The notes beneath the pieces are model-generated. The model had not been told where the DNA came from, did no database searches, and worked only from the letters and a program-made list of their open reading frames with translations. This document shows positions 1 to 12,600 of a DNA stretch of 64,000 bases, piece after piece; the first letter of the stretch is position 1; every line of letters begins with the position of its first letter. Source of the DNA: Pteria penguin (Eukaryota; Mollusca; Bivalvia; Pterioida; Pteriidae); contig CM068583.1 in NCBI GenBank assembly GCA_035048485.1, forward strand, positions 45,509,790 through 45,573,789, in the 5' to 3' direction. Made by a program: the position numbers and the translations under genes.

Positions 1-1138
1 TGTATACTCCTGTGTATTGTTATGATAAACTGTAAAAATGATTATTAAAGGCATAAAACTTTCTACCTAAACTGTGAAATTTATGACCATCGTGATAGGG
101 CTTAAGGCTCTAGGATGGGCCTATAAAGACTTTATAGTTAAAACATATGTGTATTTAATCGTAGAAAGTCATCTTTACTCTGGTTTTAATGTGATTATAA
201 ATTGTATGTATCATCATGAAGAGCAGAGGACCTCCCATCAGAAATTTATTACCCTTGGGTCAGGGGGTCAAACTCCAAGAAAAAGCTTAACTGGTTATTC
301 AATAGCAAAAGAGTTTTCTCCTTTGTAATTAGTACACTATATGCATAATTATTATAACTATAGTTTCATCCTATTGATATATTGAATATTACATAAATCT
401 TAATGTATAAGGAAAAAGAAACCACCAATAATCAACTTTATTGAACACGAGCTATAAGATTTCCTTATTTTAATAGATTTTTCAAATCCCTTGATTTTCC
501 CTGCAGGGAAATGTATTTCAACATTTCCCTGTTTTCAAAAGTCAAGGTGAAACCAGGTAGAGGTATTTTAGTATTGATAATTCCCTGCATATTATTATTT
601 GGCTAAATCCAAAAATGGAATGAAAAGATAAAAAAATGTTCAGTTCGGTAGGCCTGCACACTCAGATGCCCATAAAGGTGCTTTGTACCTCCTGTTAAAT
701 TCTGATACTTAATTGGTTTCTTCTTACTAGACCTGGATTTAGAAACACCCATTTTAAAAGTGGTAAACTTTTTGAACTAAATAGGTATTACTATTCTGGT
801 GTATACTTGCTTTCTTCTTTAAGATGATACATCCAATAAACTTGTACAAAGGAGCAATTCCAAGCTTGGAGGTGGATTAGGTGAAGTATTATAGGCATTT
901 CACTTCTTATTCTCTGTCTCACCTTTAATATCTCACTTGAGAGCCCGGCCACATGATCTTCTGTCTCAAGGATTGTCATCATTGTCTTTCTTTGTGTTTG
1001 CCAAAACACTGCATTGCTGCATGAAGAGTAATCCAAACATTTGTCTTTGCCATTATAAATCCAGATATTTGTTTTATTTATACATATTATAGTATATGTT
1101 ATATTGATCCAGAGAGCAAGAGGGATATTGAGCATTAG

Positions 1139-1173
<35 letters not shown>

Positions 1174-1618
1174 TATACATATATATATTCTCTATTTGCT
1201 CTCACTTGAGTAAAGACTTCCAGATGATGATTTTGTCTGACATATCATAAACTTCTTAAGGATATCTAATTCTTTACTTGACATCCCTAGTAGTGTTTGC
1301 TGATACCGTATCAGACAGATGCTATTATAATTAAGACTGTCTTTTGTTGACCGTGTTGTTAGATCTTGTCTTTTTCCTACCCTTGTGATTAGATCTAACA
1401 GTAGTGATGATCATCAGTATTGGCAAGCACTTTCACCCTTGCTATATCTGGCAGGACCTTCTTTAATTACACCATATTTTACTTATTCCTGGTCATAACT
1501 TTACACTTATATACTGTATACATTTTTTACCACTGTCAGTGATGTTGATGAGATAATTCATTCATGACAATATGACTTAAATAGAGGATTTTAAAATTGT
1601 TTTCCTGTCTGTCTACAG
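1..1618. other. Gene-free flank, probably intron or upstream of the LRR gene
   Basis: No coding exon could be recognised with confidence. The only clear structure is a TA microsatellite at about 1141-1190. A weak acceptor-like site (ctgcag) at about 506 is followed by a short open stretch, but none of its frames resembles the LRR protein downstream. The LRR gene lacks its N-terminus, so earlier exons must lie here or outside the window. Confidence 0.5.
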
Positions 1619-1636
1619 GTCCAGGCACGGCTCAAT
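1619..1636 (+). CDS. Possible 18-bp microexon of the LRR gene
   Basis: A strong pyrimidine tract ending in ctacag precedes this 18-base stretch, and a gtaaga donor follows it. If it joins the next exon (2187) the codon phase is kept, giving ..PGTAQ-Y-KGGNVTG.., which suits the polar low-complexity linker encoded downstream. The exon is too short to prove by eye. Transcript evidence would decide it. Confidence 0.3.
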
Positions 1637-2186
1637 GTAAGACATACAAGTAAAAGAAAAAATGTTTTCTCCCCATTTTAATATGTATTTTGAAGTTGTG
1701 TTGTGTAACACATTTTCTAAGCAGTGAAATACAAATGTGTGATATATGTGTTTTTGTTCTATTTGCAACATTGTTCTAATGCAGTGACAGCTTAATCTTC
1801 CATTTATTTTATATTTTCATTTTTAAGTATATCTTTGTATCATTATGGATATTTTTTCTCTTATAATTAGTGAACTTCACATGGTTCAAAATACATCTTC
1901 ATCAGATCAGATGATCAAATGAACTTAAATTCGTCATAAGGATTTTTGTCTAATCTTTATTCCATGTATGTTTCGTTTTCAGTGTAATTCAGAGTAACAT
2001 CAAGAAAAGTGGTTTTTTTTTTTAAGACTAATACTGATTTATTTTCTGGATAGCTCTCCTCTTGATGTATTAGACATGTGTTTGTCTGCAGTTTGGAGTT
2101 TCATTTACCATTTTGTAGGATTGTTATAAACTGGGTAATCATAGAATTATTTGTTTTGATTATATTTTACTCCTCGGAATTTCCAG

Positions 2187-5100
2187 ACAAAGGTGGTAAT
2201 GTCACTGGTCGAAGTTCCGGAGGTAAGTGGGGGGGACTCTACATTGTATTTATGTTGTCAATTTTAAAATAAATGAAAAATATTTTGATAAATAATATGT
2301 AAAAAGACTAATAATAATAGTGGAATAAGTAATTGATGAAAATGTTAAGTAGAAAGATAGAAATATTGAAAAATGTATTTACTTTATATAAATATATAAA
2401 TAAAATGGAGAAGTTAAATACATGTAATTAATACATGTAACTAACATTTCTGTAAATACAATTTTGGGAGTAGTTGGCATAGATTGAAATAGATCTATTA
2501 GGCTTGTATTAATAAGAAATCTGCATGTACTTTCCCAGCTCTTTCAGCTTTTACTGTAGACTTATTTTATCCACAGGATTGTATTTCAAATAAATTCATG
2601 AAGAGTATAAGTTTCTTGAAATGACCAAATCTGGACATATATTTACCTGTTGCTATAACAAGCCTACAGGATGTGTCTTGACAGACTTTATTAACTCATT
2701 AAGTCTCTTAATGATGGGTTATGCATTTTTTTCTGATTTTATCTAACCAGATATTGTGTAATCAGATTAAAACAGTATATAGACCGATTTAACATCAGAA
2801 TCATGTTAGTACATTTGAATAAAGCATTGATTGAAACAGATTTAATTGTACTCACAAATAGTGTATGCAGTAGGTTCACAAAGTGTTGGATGAAGCTCTA
2901 CTCAGATTGTATATATTATGCATATATACATACATAAAAAACTCTCCTATGTTATACATGTATACTGAGACTCATATATGATATATTATTATTCCATCTG
3001 TAGCTGCGTTACGATTTGTATCATCTCTCACTGGTAATTCTACACAAGGTTTCCCTTTAACCTACCCCAAGACCTACCTAATCCTGTAACAAAAACAGTC
3101 AGCCTAATTTATGTTTCACAGGTTCCTGTTTGTTATTATAGATGTATATATCAGGAGGAAACTTTCAAGAAAAAATTTTGTAAAAATTAAGCTTGGATTA
3201 TCATTTCAAAATAGTAATACTACTATGATAAATAGTGATTGGTTGAAGATAAAAATCGTTCTAGCAGTTGAAATTAATGAAATAATTTCTATTAAAGAAA
3301 CTTTGCCAATCATTTATTGATATTCAACACACATGGGGTTTTTTTTCAAGTAAAACATATAATAATTCATATTTGTATTGAATTATAGAAAAACAGAATA
3401 TTTTTCTTAAGCTGCATGTTATTTTGTTACCTTGATATCCATATTCACCACTCAAATTCTCACCCTTCAAACAGCATGTATAGTTATAATTAGCTAATTA
3501 TTATGTATTATGCATGTAGTTATATACATGTAGACAGTATAACCAGACAGTAGATCAATAGTTGCTTACTATATCTATGCCATAATTTATGTACAATATA
3601 CATAATTAAATAAACTGAGTCATAAAATAGTTTACCAGTGTGGCTTAATGCTATACATATATTACTTTCTATATTTTCAAGTTTTAATGTTAAAAAAAAG
3701 CTAACAACGAGAGCTTCCTTTAATTCAGTGTATACAATGTATATATATTAGGTCTAGAGAGAATAATCATCTGATATGTCACAATATCATTGTGATGTTT
3801 CATTTAATAAAATTGTCTTCTTTTCACAATTTGATTTTTTTATTTTTATATTTTAGCATCAATAGCAGCAGACACAAAAACAGCTGGAAAAACAAAAGGT
3901 AAAGGTAAAGATAAAGGAAAGCCTACACAGCAAGAACCAGAGGTATTGTTATCAATATAAAATCTCTATTTACAGGTTGATTAATAACCAGTATTATAAC
4001 ATCCTCACTATGACAGTGTCATAATTGTGCTATGCTTCATACAGTAACTTTTTTGTCCCCCATTTTTCACAAAAAATCTCATTCACCTGTCTGTCTGTCA
4101 GTCCGTCCGGTCGTCCAGCTGTTCGTCCGTCCATCACAAAAGCTTTTACCTTGGTCATAACTTTTTAATGGCAAGAAGAAAGGCCTGTATATTTGGCATG
4201 TGTGTCCCTAATTGCAATACCTTTCCATCGCCATTGGTACCAAATTCTTATCATGTGACCTTGACCGTGACCTTTGACCTATTTCAATGTACCTTTTTAA
4301 CCATAAGATGTAGGGCCTTCATGTAGGGTCCCTAATTGCAATACCTTTTTGTTGGTACCAGAATATTTTATCATGTGACCTTGACCGTGACCTTTTACCT
4401 ACTTTTTTACCTACATTTTTCGGATTTTGTTGAAATTTACATGTAAATAATAGGAAAAAGTGGAAAAAATTTTACCAGACCTAAGCTAATTTTACCAAAT
4501 TTTGTCTGGTGGTCTGGTGACTTTCGGATCGTCTGACATAGGGCCTTCATATTTGGCATGTGTGTCTGTAGACATGCACAATCATGACAATATGTCACAG
4601 ATCACTGCTCCCTTACTGATAGAACCCCAAAGCGGGGGACCACAATTATCTGAATTTTCTTGCTTTTTACATCCTCTTGTCTGGCAGGACTTTGAGCATA
4701 TAGCATCCATGCTCCTTTTAAAAATTGTTCAATGAGGCAGTAAAATATAGCAAAAAATGGTAGATGATGGATTTGTCAAAAGTTGACGAAATTGAAATGT
4801 AGACAATTCATACAAAGAAGTTAGAAGAATAAATAGGGCGATATAATTGGTCAATTTATTAATGCCAATTATATAGGTCAATTTAAATGTCCAGTTATAT
4901 AGGTCACTTAACCCAGAGCAATATTAAAAAAAGTCAAAGGAGTGTAGGCATTGAGAATTCACAACATTGACATAGTGAGGATGGTATGAAAGTGTTATGA
5001 TTTTGTTGATACACATCACTCAGAAAACCAGTATCACTAATTCATTTGCATTTATCATTACTAATGATGTCTGTCATCAGATTTAATAATATACAATATG

Positions 5101-8100
5101 TATCATCAAACAAGGCCAACAATACAATGTGTATCACAGTGTTTCATGTAAACTGTCACATTTCACATACATTGTATGCTGCTATTATGCATCCATGATA
5201 TTCCAAATGATTAACTGATACAACTTTGTGATCATTTATAACATACCACTTAACTATTGACTACTGATAAGCTTATATAATCTAAAAGGAACTACTATAA
5301 TAAGGCAGGTATTCTGCCCAAGTTTTTATATGCCTGTCATAGACAGACTTATTGTGGTACGACATTGTGGGTCTGTCCACGCCTTATTAAACTGATACAG
5401 ACCATATCATTTAGGCTAAGACTTTCAAACTTGGTACCCTTATTCCTAATGGCATGAGGACGATACCTATAGATTTTCAATATCAAGGTCAAAGGTCAAG
5501 GTCATTTTGGGGGCAAAAATAGCAAATTTTTGAGAATGCAACTTGTAAACAAGGTACAGACCAAACTGTTTATGCTAGAACTAGAAACTTTGCACACTTA
5601 TTTCTTATGACTAGAGGATGAACCCTATTGATTTTCAAGGTCATATCTGCAAGGTCAAGGTCACAGTGCTTATGTCTGATTATTTTTCAGGCCGTAACTT
5701 TTTATACCTTGCATGGATTTGAATAATATTTCACAGAATTGTTGCCCAGGACACAAGGGTGTGACTCAAAGGTCATATCTGCAAGATCAAAGTCACAATG
5801 GATATGATGGGTAAATCTTTGTCTGTTCCATAACTTTTTACCCCTTGCATAGATTTCTGTAATATTTCACAGAATTGTTGTCTAGGGCACAGGGTGTGTC
5901 TTGTCCATGTTGTTTTAATCTTGAAATACATCATGTAGAAGACATTATCTGATCCAGATAGTAAATTTTTATTTTGTAAAGCTTAATAGACCATATTCCA
6001 GTTTTGATAAATGACGACTTTTTGTCCGAGCTAATACCTTTGGCATTGTTTTTCATAGTGACGTTATAATGAATCTATGTCATGCGTTATGACGTCACTA
6101 TGAAAAACAACGCCAAAATGTATTAGCTCGGACAAAAAGACCGGAATATGGTCTATTCGATGAAAAGAAAGATTTTATGTACGAAAATTAGAGTGTAATA
6201 ACCAATAGAAGGGGGAGAGAGTTTAGTATTTTCATACCTTCTGATTTCAATTTTTTTCTAACATATATAAGTTTATCACAATCCTAAGTTAATAAGTATT
6301 TACGTTAGGAAAATGCATAGAATGTAAATGAGTAAAAAAGCAAAATTTTAAACAATTCCTCGTAAAATACAATCTAAGAATTCTGAAATGGAAATGGTTG
6401 TTTGCATTTTTCTATGAACAGATTTAAGATCATAAAAATTTGCATACATATGATATTAAATTAAGTCCCTACTTAATATTATCAAACTTAAATCAAACCA
6501 GGAAGTGGATGTAGAATGAGGTCAAAAGTAAATTAATACTTAGGAGTTCTATTTGCAGCTACTATCTTTTTGTTAATACAGTGAAATTGTAAAGGAAGAT
6601 AACTAAAAAACAGACAATGAGTTTTGTTTGTATCACATACCTCATTCTTGTATAAGTGCACTATATGGTGGGCTTTCCCATATATGATATATAAATGCAT
6701 AGGCAAATTCTTACACCCCAATCATTTTCTAATATGTTGTTAATTATTTATTTTAAATATTTAATAATTCAGTGAATTATATGCAATAGTATTTGTTTTT
6801 TGAAGCATACACTATAAAATGGATTTAGTGATATAAAAATGAGATATGGTAGATATTAATTAAAGATTATTTGTACAATACATATATCTAAATGCATGAA
6901 TAAAAATGAAGGCATTATTAAACATCATTAAATCATTTTTCTTTGTCATTATATGAAAGATGAAATTTTGAATGTAATATTTTGAAGGTCATGTAAATCA
7001 TTTCCATATCACTTGCCAAAATTACAGCATGCACTTTCAACAAGATCTCAAGGCAAATATAATGATGCACATTTAGCTAGTTTGGTATATCAGTATGTCT
7101 GCAGTGTCCCAGAGAAAGGATTCCTTACCGGTACTTAGAGATAACTTGCCAGAAAAAAGGTTTTCTTTTCCACCTTGTAGGTCAAATGATCCTAGTTTAG
7201 ACTTGGGTAACAAGCAAAGTCACTTTATGAGGTCTTTGTATTCTTTTTGTATACTACTTGCAAGCATGAAATAAGGAGATTTTTTTATCTGATTTCCATT
7301 TTGCAGGATCAATCTGGATCAGACTTTGTGAATCCTTTGACTGATGAGGCTGATTTTATTGAAGGTCAGCTTTGGGTAGCAGGGAATAGAATGCTGATAA
7401 ACCTTAATCTTTCTAGTAAGTGAAATGTTACTTTAATAAAATGACGAGTTTGAAAAAAATATGAAAATTATAACAAAAGCATTTGTTGGGACCCATCATT
7501 CAATAACTTTATGATGATCTCTTTCTGATTGAAAAATCTAAGGATATGCTATTTTGTATTTTTTTATTTATTGACTACTGTTTTACATAACTCCCAATCA
7601 TTTCGCATGTATGGTACTGGCTTCTGCCTGATGCGTTGCAGAGAAATTTATACCTTTGCAACATATTCACTCGAAGCAGTAAGGATCTTTTTCATGTTAA
7701 ACCTACACAAGACCTCGCTTTTCACTGTCTCTTCCAATAGACAGGACACTGCTGTGCCCACAAACACTTTCTAAGTAATTATTGGTCCCCTGCCAGTGAA
7801 ACTGGAGGGGACCATAGTGTTTGTTATTGATGGTCTGTCTGTCAGGATGGTTTCCAAATAATTTGAGTTAGGATGGACCAATACTCATGAAATTTCACAC
7901 AGTCATAGTCTATGTAGCGTGCTTGCATGGGAATATGTTTGAAATCAAAGGGTCAAACCAGTAGGTCACCGATGCCAAAAACAGAATTTTGGTTTCCAGA
8001 TGATTATTTGAGTTATCGGTGAGATTGACCAATATTGTTAAAACTTAATACATTAATAGTTTCTGAAGAGTGCTTGCATTGGATTGTGTTTGGGATCAAA

Positions 8101-9876
8101 AGGTAAAATATATAGGTCACTGATGCTAAAAATAGATTTTGTTTTTCAGATGATTGCTCGAGTTAGAATAGATCAATATTGATGAAACTTCACACAGTGA
8201 TAGTTTACAAAGAGTGCTTGATAGGGATTGTGTTTGGGGTGGGAAGGTCGAACATGTCATTATTGCTGAAAATAGATTTTTGGGTTTCCAGATGATAACT
8301 TGAATTAGGAATAACAGATGTAGTTGATACTTCATATAATATTAGTTTATGAACACTTTTGGTGTGGGTTTGTGTTTGGGGTCAAAAGGTCCATTATAAT
8401 TTAGGTCACTTAATAGAAATAGATTTTGGGTTTCCATATGATTACTCCAGTTAAACCCACCAATAATAACATATCTAAACTAATGTACCTACCAAAAAAT
8501 AAGGTTGTAATGGTTACTGGGTTACTAGTGTTTAATTTTCTAGTTGTTCTTGCAACCAATTAAGACATTCACCACAAACATGCTGATGATGGCAGGGGAC
8601 GAGCGTTGCATGACTGTAAGCTTGTTTAATCCTAGATTTTGTAATTCAGTGTTGACAAGAACTCTTGCTGGAGGCAACTTTAAATGTTTTCTTCAAAATC
8701 CCTCGACAGATTTTAAACAAAGTATAAGAAGATGCCCATATTGTTATTCTCTTCAAGCAGTTTATTATGAACTGTCACTTGAAACAAAGCTCCCAATATT
8801 ATAACAAACAGTGCAAATAAGTTTTGCAACAAAACATTCATTGCTATGTATTTATTTCTATATTGTCAATATCTAAGTATTAAATATAATAATTAATTAA
8901 ATATAAATTGGAAGTCATATCATAAAGTTTATCATTGTAGGGAATCAAATAGGAGAAGCTGGTATGTCAGGTCTGTTGAAAGCTATGCAGTATCAGACCA
9001 CAATACTACATGGAAGTAAAGCTGGTGGTACAGGTCTTATGAGGATGTGTGTATCTGTAAGTAATGTAGAGGATCTCTGGTTGATACAATGTTTGTCATC
9101 CAAGATATTATATTTTAACTCAATGAAATTACTTCAGAGATTTAAAAAGGAAAAAACATGAATGCCCCTAACAGCAACAAAGTCCAAATAAGGCAAATTT
9201 TTAAATGTAGGTCAAAGGGTCATGGTCAAGGTCACGAGGTCAATGACCTTGGTGTTATTTGAAAGGGCTTTATTAGTGGAGTATGCATGCCATATATGAA
9301 ATCTGTGTCTCTCACAGTTCAAAAGTTATGGCAAAGAGTAAAGTTGACATCAGACAAACAAATAGACTGACAGACAAACAAACAGACAGACAGGTCAAAA
9401 ACAATATGCTCCCAGTCTATCGATCAGTTGGCATAAAAATTTAAACAGATTTAAATAATTTGCTGTATACCAGGTAATATCAGATTTGGTAGTTACTACA
9501 TGTACACACTAAGAGTTAAATGAATGAACTGACAAAGTTTTGCATTTTACTGCATTTGGGAATTATTCATATTTTCAAGAATTGCTTATGTTAATTGATT
9601 TCTTTAGGTTCTTTTTATATCTGTTGTGATTCAGTTGTTTAAAGTAATGGAAAACCTGTGTAATCAAACTAAGCCAAACATATTAGAGAAATACATAATA
9701 TGCATGTTTTATTGGTATATGGGAAATTCAAGTAAATGATTATCAATCATCATTTTCAGAAAAACAAGATTTCCCCGGATCATGACATATTGAAGAAAAT
9801 GCATGAGTTGATGTTACCTAAAGATCCATACTCCAAAGCGACATCACAAACTCCTGATGGAGAATCTACAACATAA
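2187..9876 (+). CDS. Leucine-rich-repeat protein, C-terminal part (LRRC71-like)
   Basis: Five coding exons join in phase: 2187-2222, 3857-3942, 7307-7415, 8941-9056 and 9760-9876 (stop taa). All have AG acceptors and GT donors. The product begins with a Gly/Lys/Asp/Gln-rich polar linker (KGKGKDKGK). An acidic stretch follows, then GQLWVAGNRMLINLNLSRNQIGEAG, which carries a ribonuclease-inhibitor-type LRR (LNLSxNxIGxxG) split by the 7415/8941 junction. The end contains MHELMLPKDPYSK. From memory this order (basic linker, single late LRR, ELMLPxDP tail) resembles LRRC71, a poorly characterised protein that I associate with ciliated cells. The family assignment is inference. The N-terminal LRR region is outside the window or not recognised. 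Introns of 0.7 to 3.4 kb carry dispersed repeats. A poly(A) signal follows 110 bp after the stop. Confidence 0.6.
3943..7306. other. Intron with dispersed ligand-style repeats and a MITE
   Basis: About 4075-4440 has the pattern common in bivalve genomes of 'gtctgtccgtcc' runs followed by repeated 'gaccttgaccgtgacc'. About 5335-5900 holds a related diverged element with 'caaggtcaaggtcac' motifs in degenerate tandem copies. A hairpin element at 5985-6157 is listed separately. Nothing coding was seen. Confidence 0.5.
5985..6157. mobile_element. Palindromic MITE-like element
   Basis: The left arm starts aatagaccatattccag and continues through gtccgagctaatac. The right arm is its near-perfect reverse complement and ends ccggaatatggtctatt. 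Each arm is about 75 bp and the loop is short. No coding capacity is present. The structure fits a foldback non-autonomous DNA transposon; the superfamily cannot be told from this. Confidence 0.7.
7605..7772 (-). mobile_element. SINE family A, diverged fragment
   Basis: Read on the minus strand, this matches the body of the SINE seen complete at 50292-50572: the 'gttgcaaaggtataaat' block, 'ctgcttcg' and the 'agacag' block occur in the same order. It is heavily mutated and lacks a clear tRNA head. It lies in an intron of the LRR gene. Confidence 0.55.
7790..8455. repeat. Degenerate tandem repeat, unit about 130 bp
   Basis: Four to five diverged copies each contain 'tttccagatgattatttgagtta', 'gaccaatatt..gaaacttcacacagt..atagttt', 'gagtgcttgcat' and 'gggtcaaa..aggtcactgatgc'. 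(Motifs are abbreviated from several copies.) The block begins with 'ggtcccctgccagtgaaactggaggggacc', itself a small dyad. It is intronic and no coding sense was found. Confidence 0.6.
9175..9430. repeat. Dispersed 'gtcaaggtcac' element
   Basis: It contains 'gggtcatggtcaaggtcac', 'caatgaccttggtg' and 'caaaagttatggcaaag', and ends in a run of 'acagacaaac' units. It resembles the elements at about 4075, 5335 and 40310 in style. It lies in the last intron of the LRR gene. Confidence 0.5.
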
Positions 9877-9985
9877 ACATTGTCAGTCCAAGCTGTTACA
9901 AACTATATCCAATACACATCTCTGTGTACTCCGTCCATTTTCATAACGTGTTATAAATCTGTGATATCTTTATTTTGTTTTATAT

Positions 9986-9991
9986 AATAAA
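9986..9991 (+). promoter_or_regulatory. Poly(A) signal of the LRR gene
   Basis: Canonical aataaa, 110 bp after the stop codon at 9876. Confidence 0.6.
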
Positions 9992-11031
9992 TGTCTATAT
10001 AATAAGAATTTGTGAAATTTATACTGGTACTGAAAATAATTGATGTTTGGGGACCTTGTAGCCATATGAGCTAAAGCACTGCCGAGATTTCAATGTTTCT
10101 TCTTTGTCTACTTTGGGTCTTTCTTGTTAGCTAGGTGTATACCTGCCAAAAGTCTATGGTATCATGATTTTCTTCATCACTTAACTCTCAAATCACTCAT
10201 TCATTTTCAAGTAATTAAAGTTGGTGTAAAGATATATTAGTGGAAGATGTAGTTTCATATCATGGTCTATTAACCTAGTATCATTTTTCACTTTCTGCCT
10301 ATTCTCCTGGTAAATATGATTGTGGGGTAGCTGTTTAAAAAAATATGATCAACAAACTTGATGACAAAATAAGAAATTTGTGCACAATCTAATTAAAATT
10401 GGACGTAACAAACATGATCAACAAACTCAACAATGAAAAAAAGAAATTTGTGCACAATCTACTTAAAATTCAATGTCTCTGATATATTTTTTCCTCTCGG
10501 TTTGAGGAGAATGAACACACTGGAAATATCAAATTCTAATTAGATTGATTCATGTATAAATAGGTTTGAATTATAAGTCTAATGTGCCATAACTCGTATA
10601 AATACATATTGACCTATTGACTCCAAAATCAATAGGCATCTTCCATTCTTGATATTATCAATACATTTGTAAATCTAAATTTGGTTTGAATATAGGCTGC
10701 AAGAAATTTAATTTATCATCAAGGAGCCAATAATTGCAATCTATTCTTACCTGTAGTGACCTGACCTTTGAACTATTAACCCAAAAATTAATAGGCATTT
10801 AAAAGTTTTAAAATTTTGATTAAAATTTTTTTTCTGAATTGCTGGTATATGACAGGAGGATGAAAGGACGAACAACATAAACAGGTAATGCCCCGACCAA
10901 ACCTGTCAGAGCATGACAATGTTTAAAAACACATACAATATGCAAAACTTCAGTTATGAACATAAATATTAGTTTTATAACATTTCATATTTGATTTGAT
11001 TGAATATTTGGTTATCTGAGAAATCCATAGT
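9992..11031. other. Intergenic stretch between convergent genes
   Basis: AT-rich sequence between the end of the plus-strand LRR gene and the stop of the minus-strand phosphatase. A short direct duplication, 'atgatcaacaaactyga', with 'aagaaatttgtgcacaatct' occurs at about 10346 and 10416. No gene was seen. Confidence 0.5.
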
Positions 11032-11850
11032 TTAAGGTGGTCTATATACCATTTTTGCTTTTACTTCAATTTTTTTCTTGCATCCATTCAAAAACAATCC
11101 AGTCAACGAGAATCCATACAAGCATCCTGTATCAAGTCCAGTTGCAAAAGTATAATTTTGAAATTTCCTTACAGCATCATGTCCAAAGTAAACATGTTGT
11201 GGACCAGGCCATAAAGATGCCCAAGCTTCACCCTCTGTACGTAGCTCTCTGGCAACATATGCTTTGTCATTGTCAGTTTTTAACAAATTCCGCATGCAAA
11301 CCATATCTTTAAAATGTTGATTTTGTAATGGTACACCAGGAATAAGTCCAGCATGGACTATGATTGCATTGAGAGATGGAATTGAGATTGTGTAGGGTAG
11401 ATTTGTATGATACTCTATGTCACTATCTGTTAACCCCGTAATCCATTTATATTTTTCTGGCAGATTGTAATCATTATCAGCTCTCCATTTTAAAACTTGA
11501 TATAGGACAGCTTCCTCATGATTTCCTCTGACAGCTAAATGGTCAAGAGATCTCAAAAATTCCATGGTTTCCAAGCTTTTGGGACCTTTGTTGAGTAAAT
11601 CACCAACAAATATAGGCAAAATGTCTTTTCCCTCCTCTTCCAATCTAGCTAATCTCAGTAATTCTACAAGTTCATCTTTACATCCATGCACATCACCAAT
11701 AAGAAATATGGATCTGTTATTTATGACATTATCTTCTAGCACCATATGGCATACAGAAGGCAAGGGAAGATGATATTTTGGTTGCCTTTGATGCTCAACA
11801 GTCTGTAGTCTTGAAAACAGATATGCAATATTGGCTAACAGTGCTGTCAT
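11032..11850 (-). CDS. ApaH-like metallophosphatase (ALPH / Ap4A-hydrolase type)
   Basis: One 272-codon open frame codes for a PPP-superfamily metallophosphatase. The ordered active-site motifs are all visible: GDVHG (residues 52-56), GDLLNKGP (83-90), RGNHEE (108-113), HAGLIPG (166-172) and FGHDA (222-226). These supply the di-metal ligands and phosphate-binding residues. The spacing and the HAGxxPG motif fit the ApaH branch (symmetrical Ap4A hydrolases) and its eukaryotic ALPH relatives rather than PP1/PP2A. Likely substrates are dinucleoside polyphosphates or mRNA caps. No signal peptide is evident; the first 45 residues are an unrelated extension. A splice-acceptor-like run (gtttttgtttttag on the minus strand) touches the ATG, so a 5' non-coding or extra N-terminal exon may exist upstream. 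The gene converges on the LRR gene. Confidence 0.85.
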   Translation of the reverse strand: MTALLANIAYLFSRLQTVEHQRQPKYHLPLPSVCHMVLEDNVINNRSIFLIGDVHGCKDELVELLRLARLEEEGKDILPIFVGDLLNKGPKSLETMEFLRSLDHLAVRGNHEEAVLYQVLKWRADNDYNLPEKYKWITGLTDSDIEYHTNLPYTISIPSLNAIIVHAGLIPGVPLQNQHFKDMVCMRNLLKTDNDKAYVARELRTEGEAWASLWPGPQHVYFGHDAVRKFQNYTFATGLDTGCLYGFSLTGLFLNGCKKKIEVKAKMVYRPP

Positions 11851-12600
11851 CTAAAAACAAAAACCAAAACGGTAGAAATTACTCCTGTAAGGATAATCCT
11901 AAACTTCTTGAAGATAAGATTATCTTGATATATATAACAAACAGAATTTGATTTTTGTATTGGAGATTACTCTCTAAATAAAATGGAAAACTTCACTGAA
12001 AATCTAAGGATGAATAAAACTCCATTATTTAAACTTGGTATATGAAATTAGCATCAAAAACAGATACTGACATTAAAATAATTCACAAATATCTTCATGA
12101 AAAATAAAGTAATAAGCCAAAAGCAAAGGAAATCAATGTTCTTGATATGAAAATCATGAAAACTCAGAATATAATATTAAAGTCATGAAAATTCTGTATA
12201 TCATATAAAAATCATGAAAATTCAGTGTATAACTCTTCACATGCAAACACAAGTTAAAGTTCATGTACCACAACAAGGATATTTCTATACTGAATATATT
12301 CAACTATTCAAGCAAGCTACATTGATCTGCAGAGAGAAAATATAGAAAGAACACCATTAAGCATATCAAATTTCATATGCATAAATTACACATAATGTAC
12401 AAAGAGAAATGGAATGATCTTCATCCATATATATGTAGGATTACAGGAATATTTAGTAGGGCAAAGGTGCTTGCATGTATTATTGAGTCTGTTGGAGAAA
12501 TGTATCTTTAAGATATGAAAGTAACTGACGCAATATCACTACATATTGCACTAGCAACAATGCAACTGTTGACATTCATGAACCCATGGGAACCAAATGT
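11851..12600. other. Upstream flank or intron of the phosphatase gene
   Basis: AT-rich sequence with loose repeats of 'atcatgaaaattca' at about 12150-12230. No exon was recognised. Confidence 0.4.
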
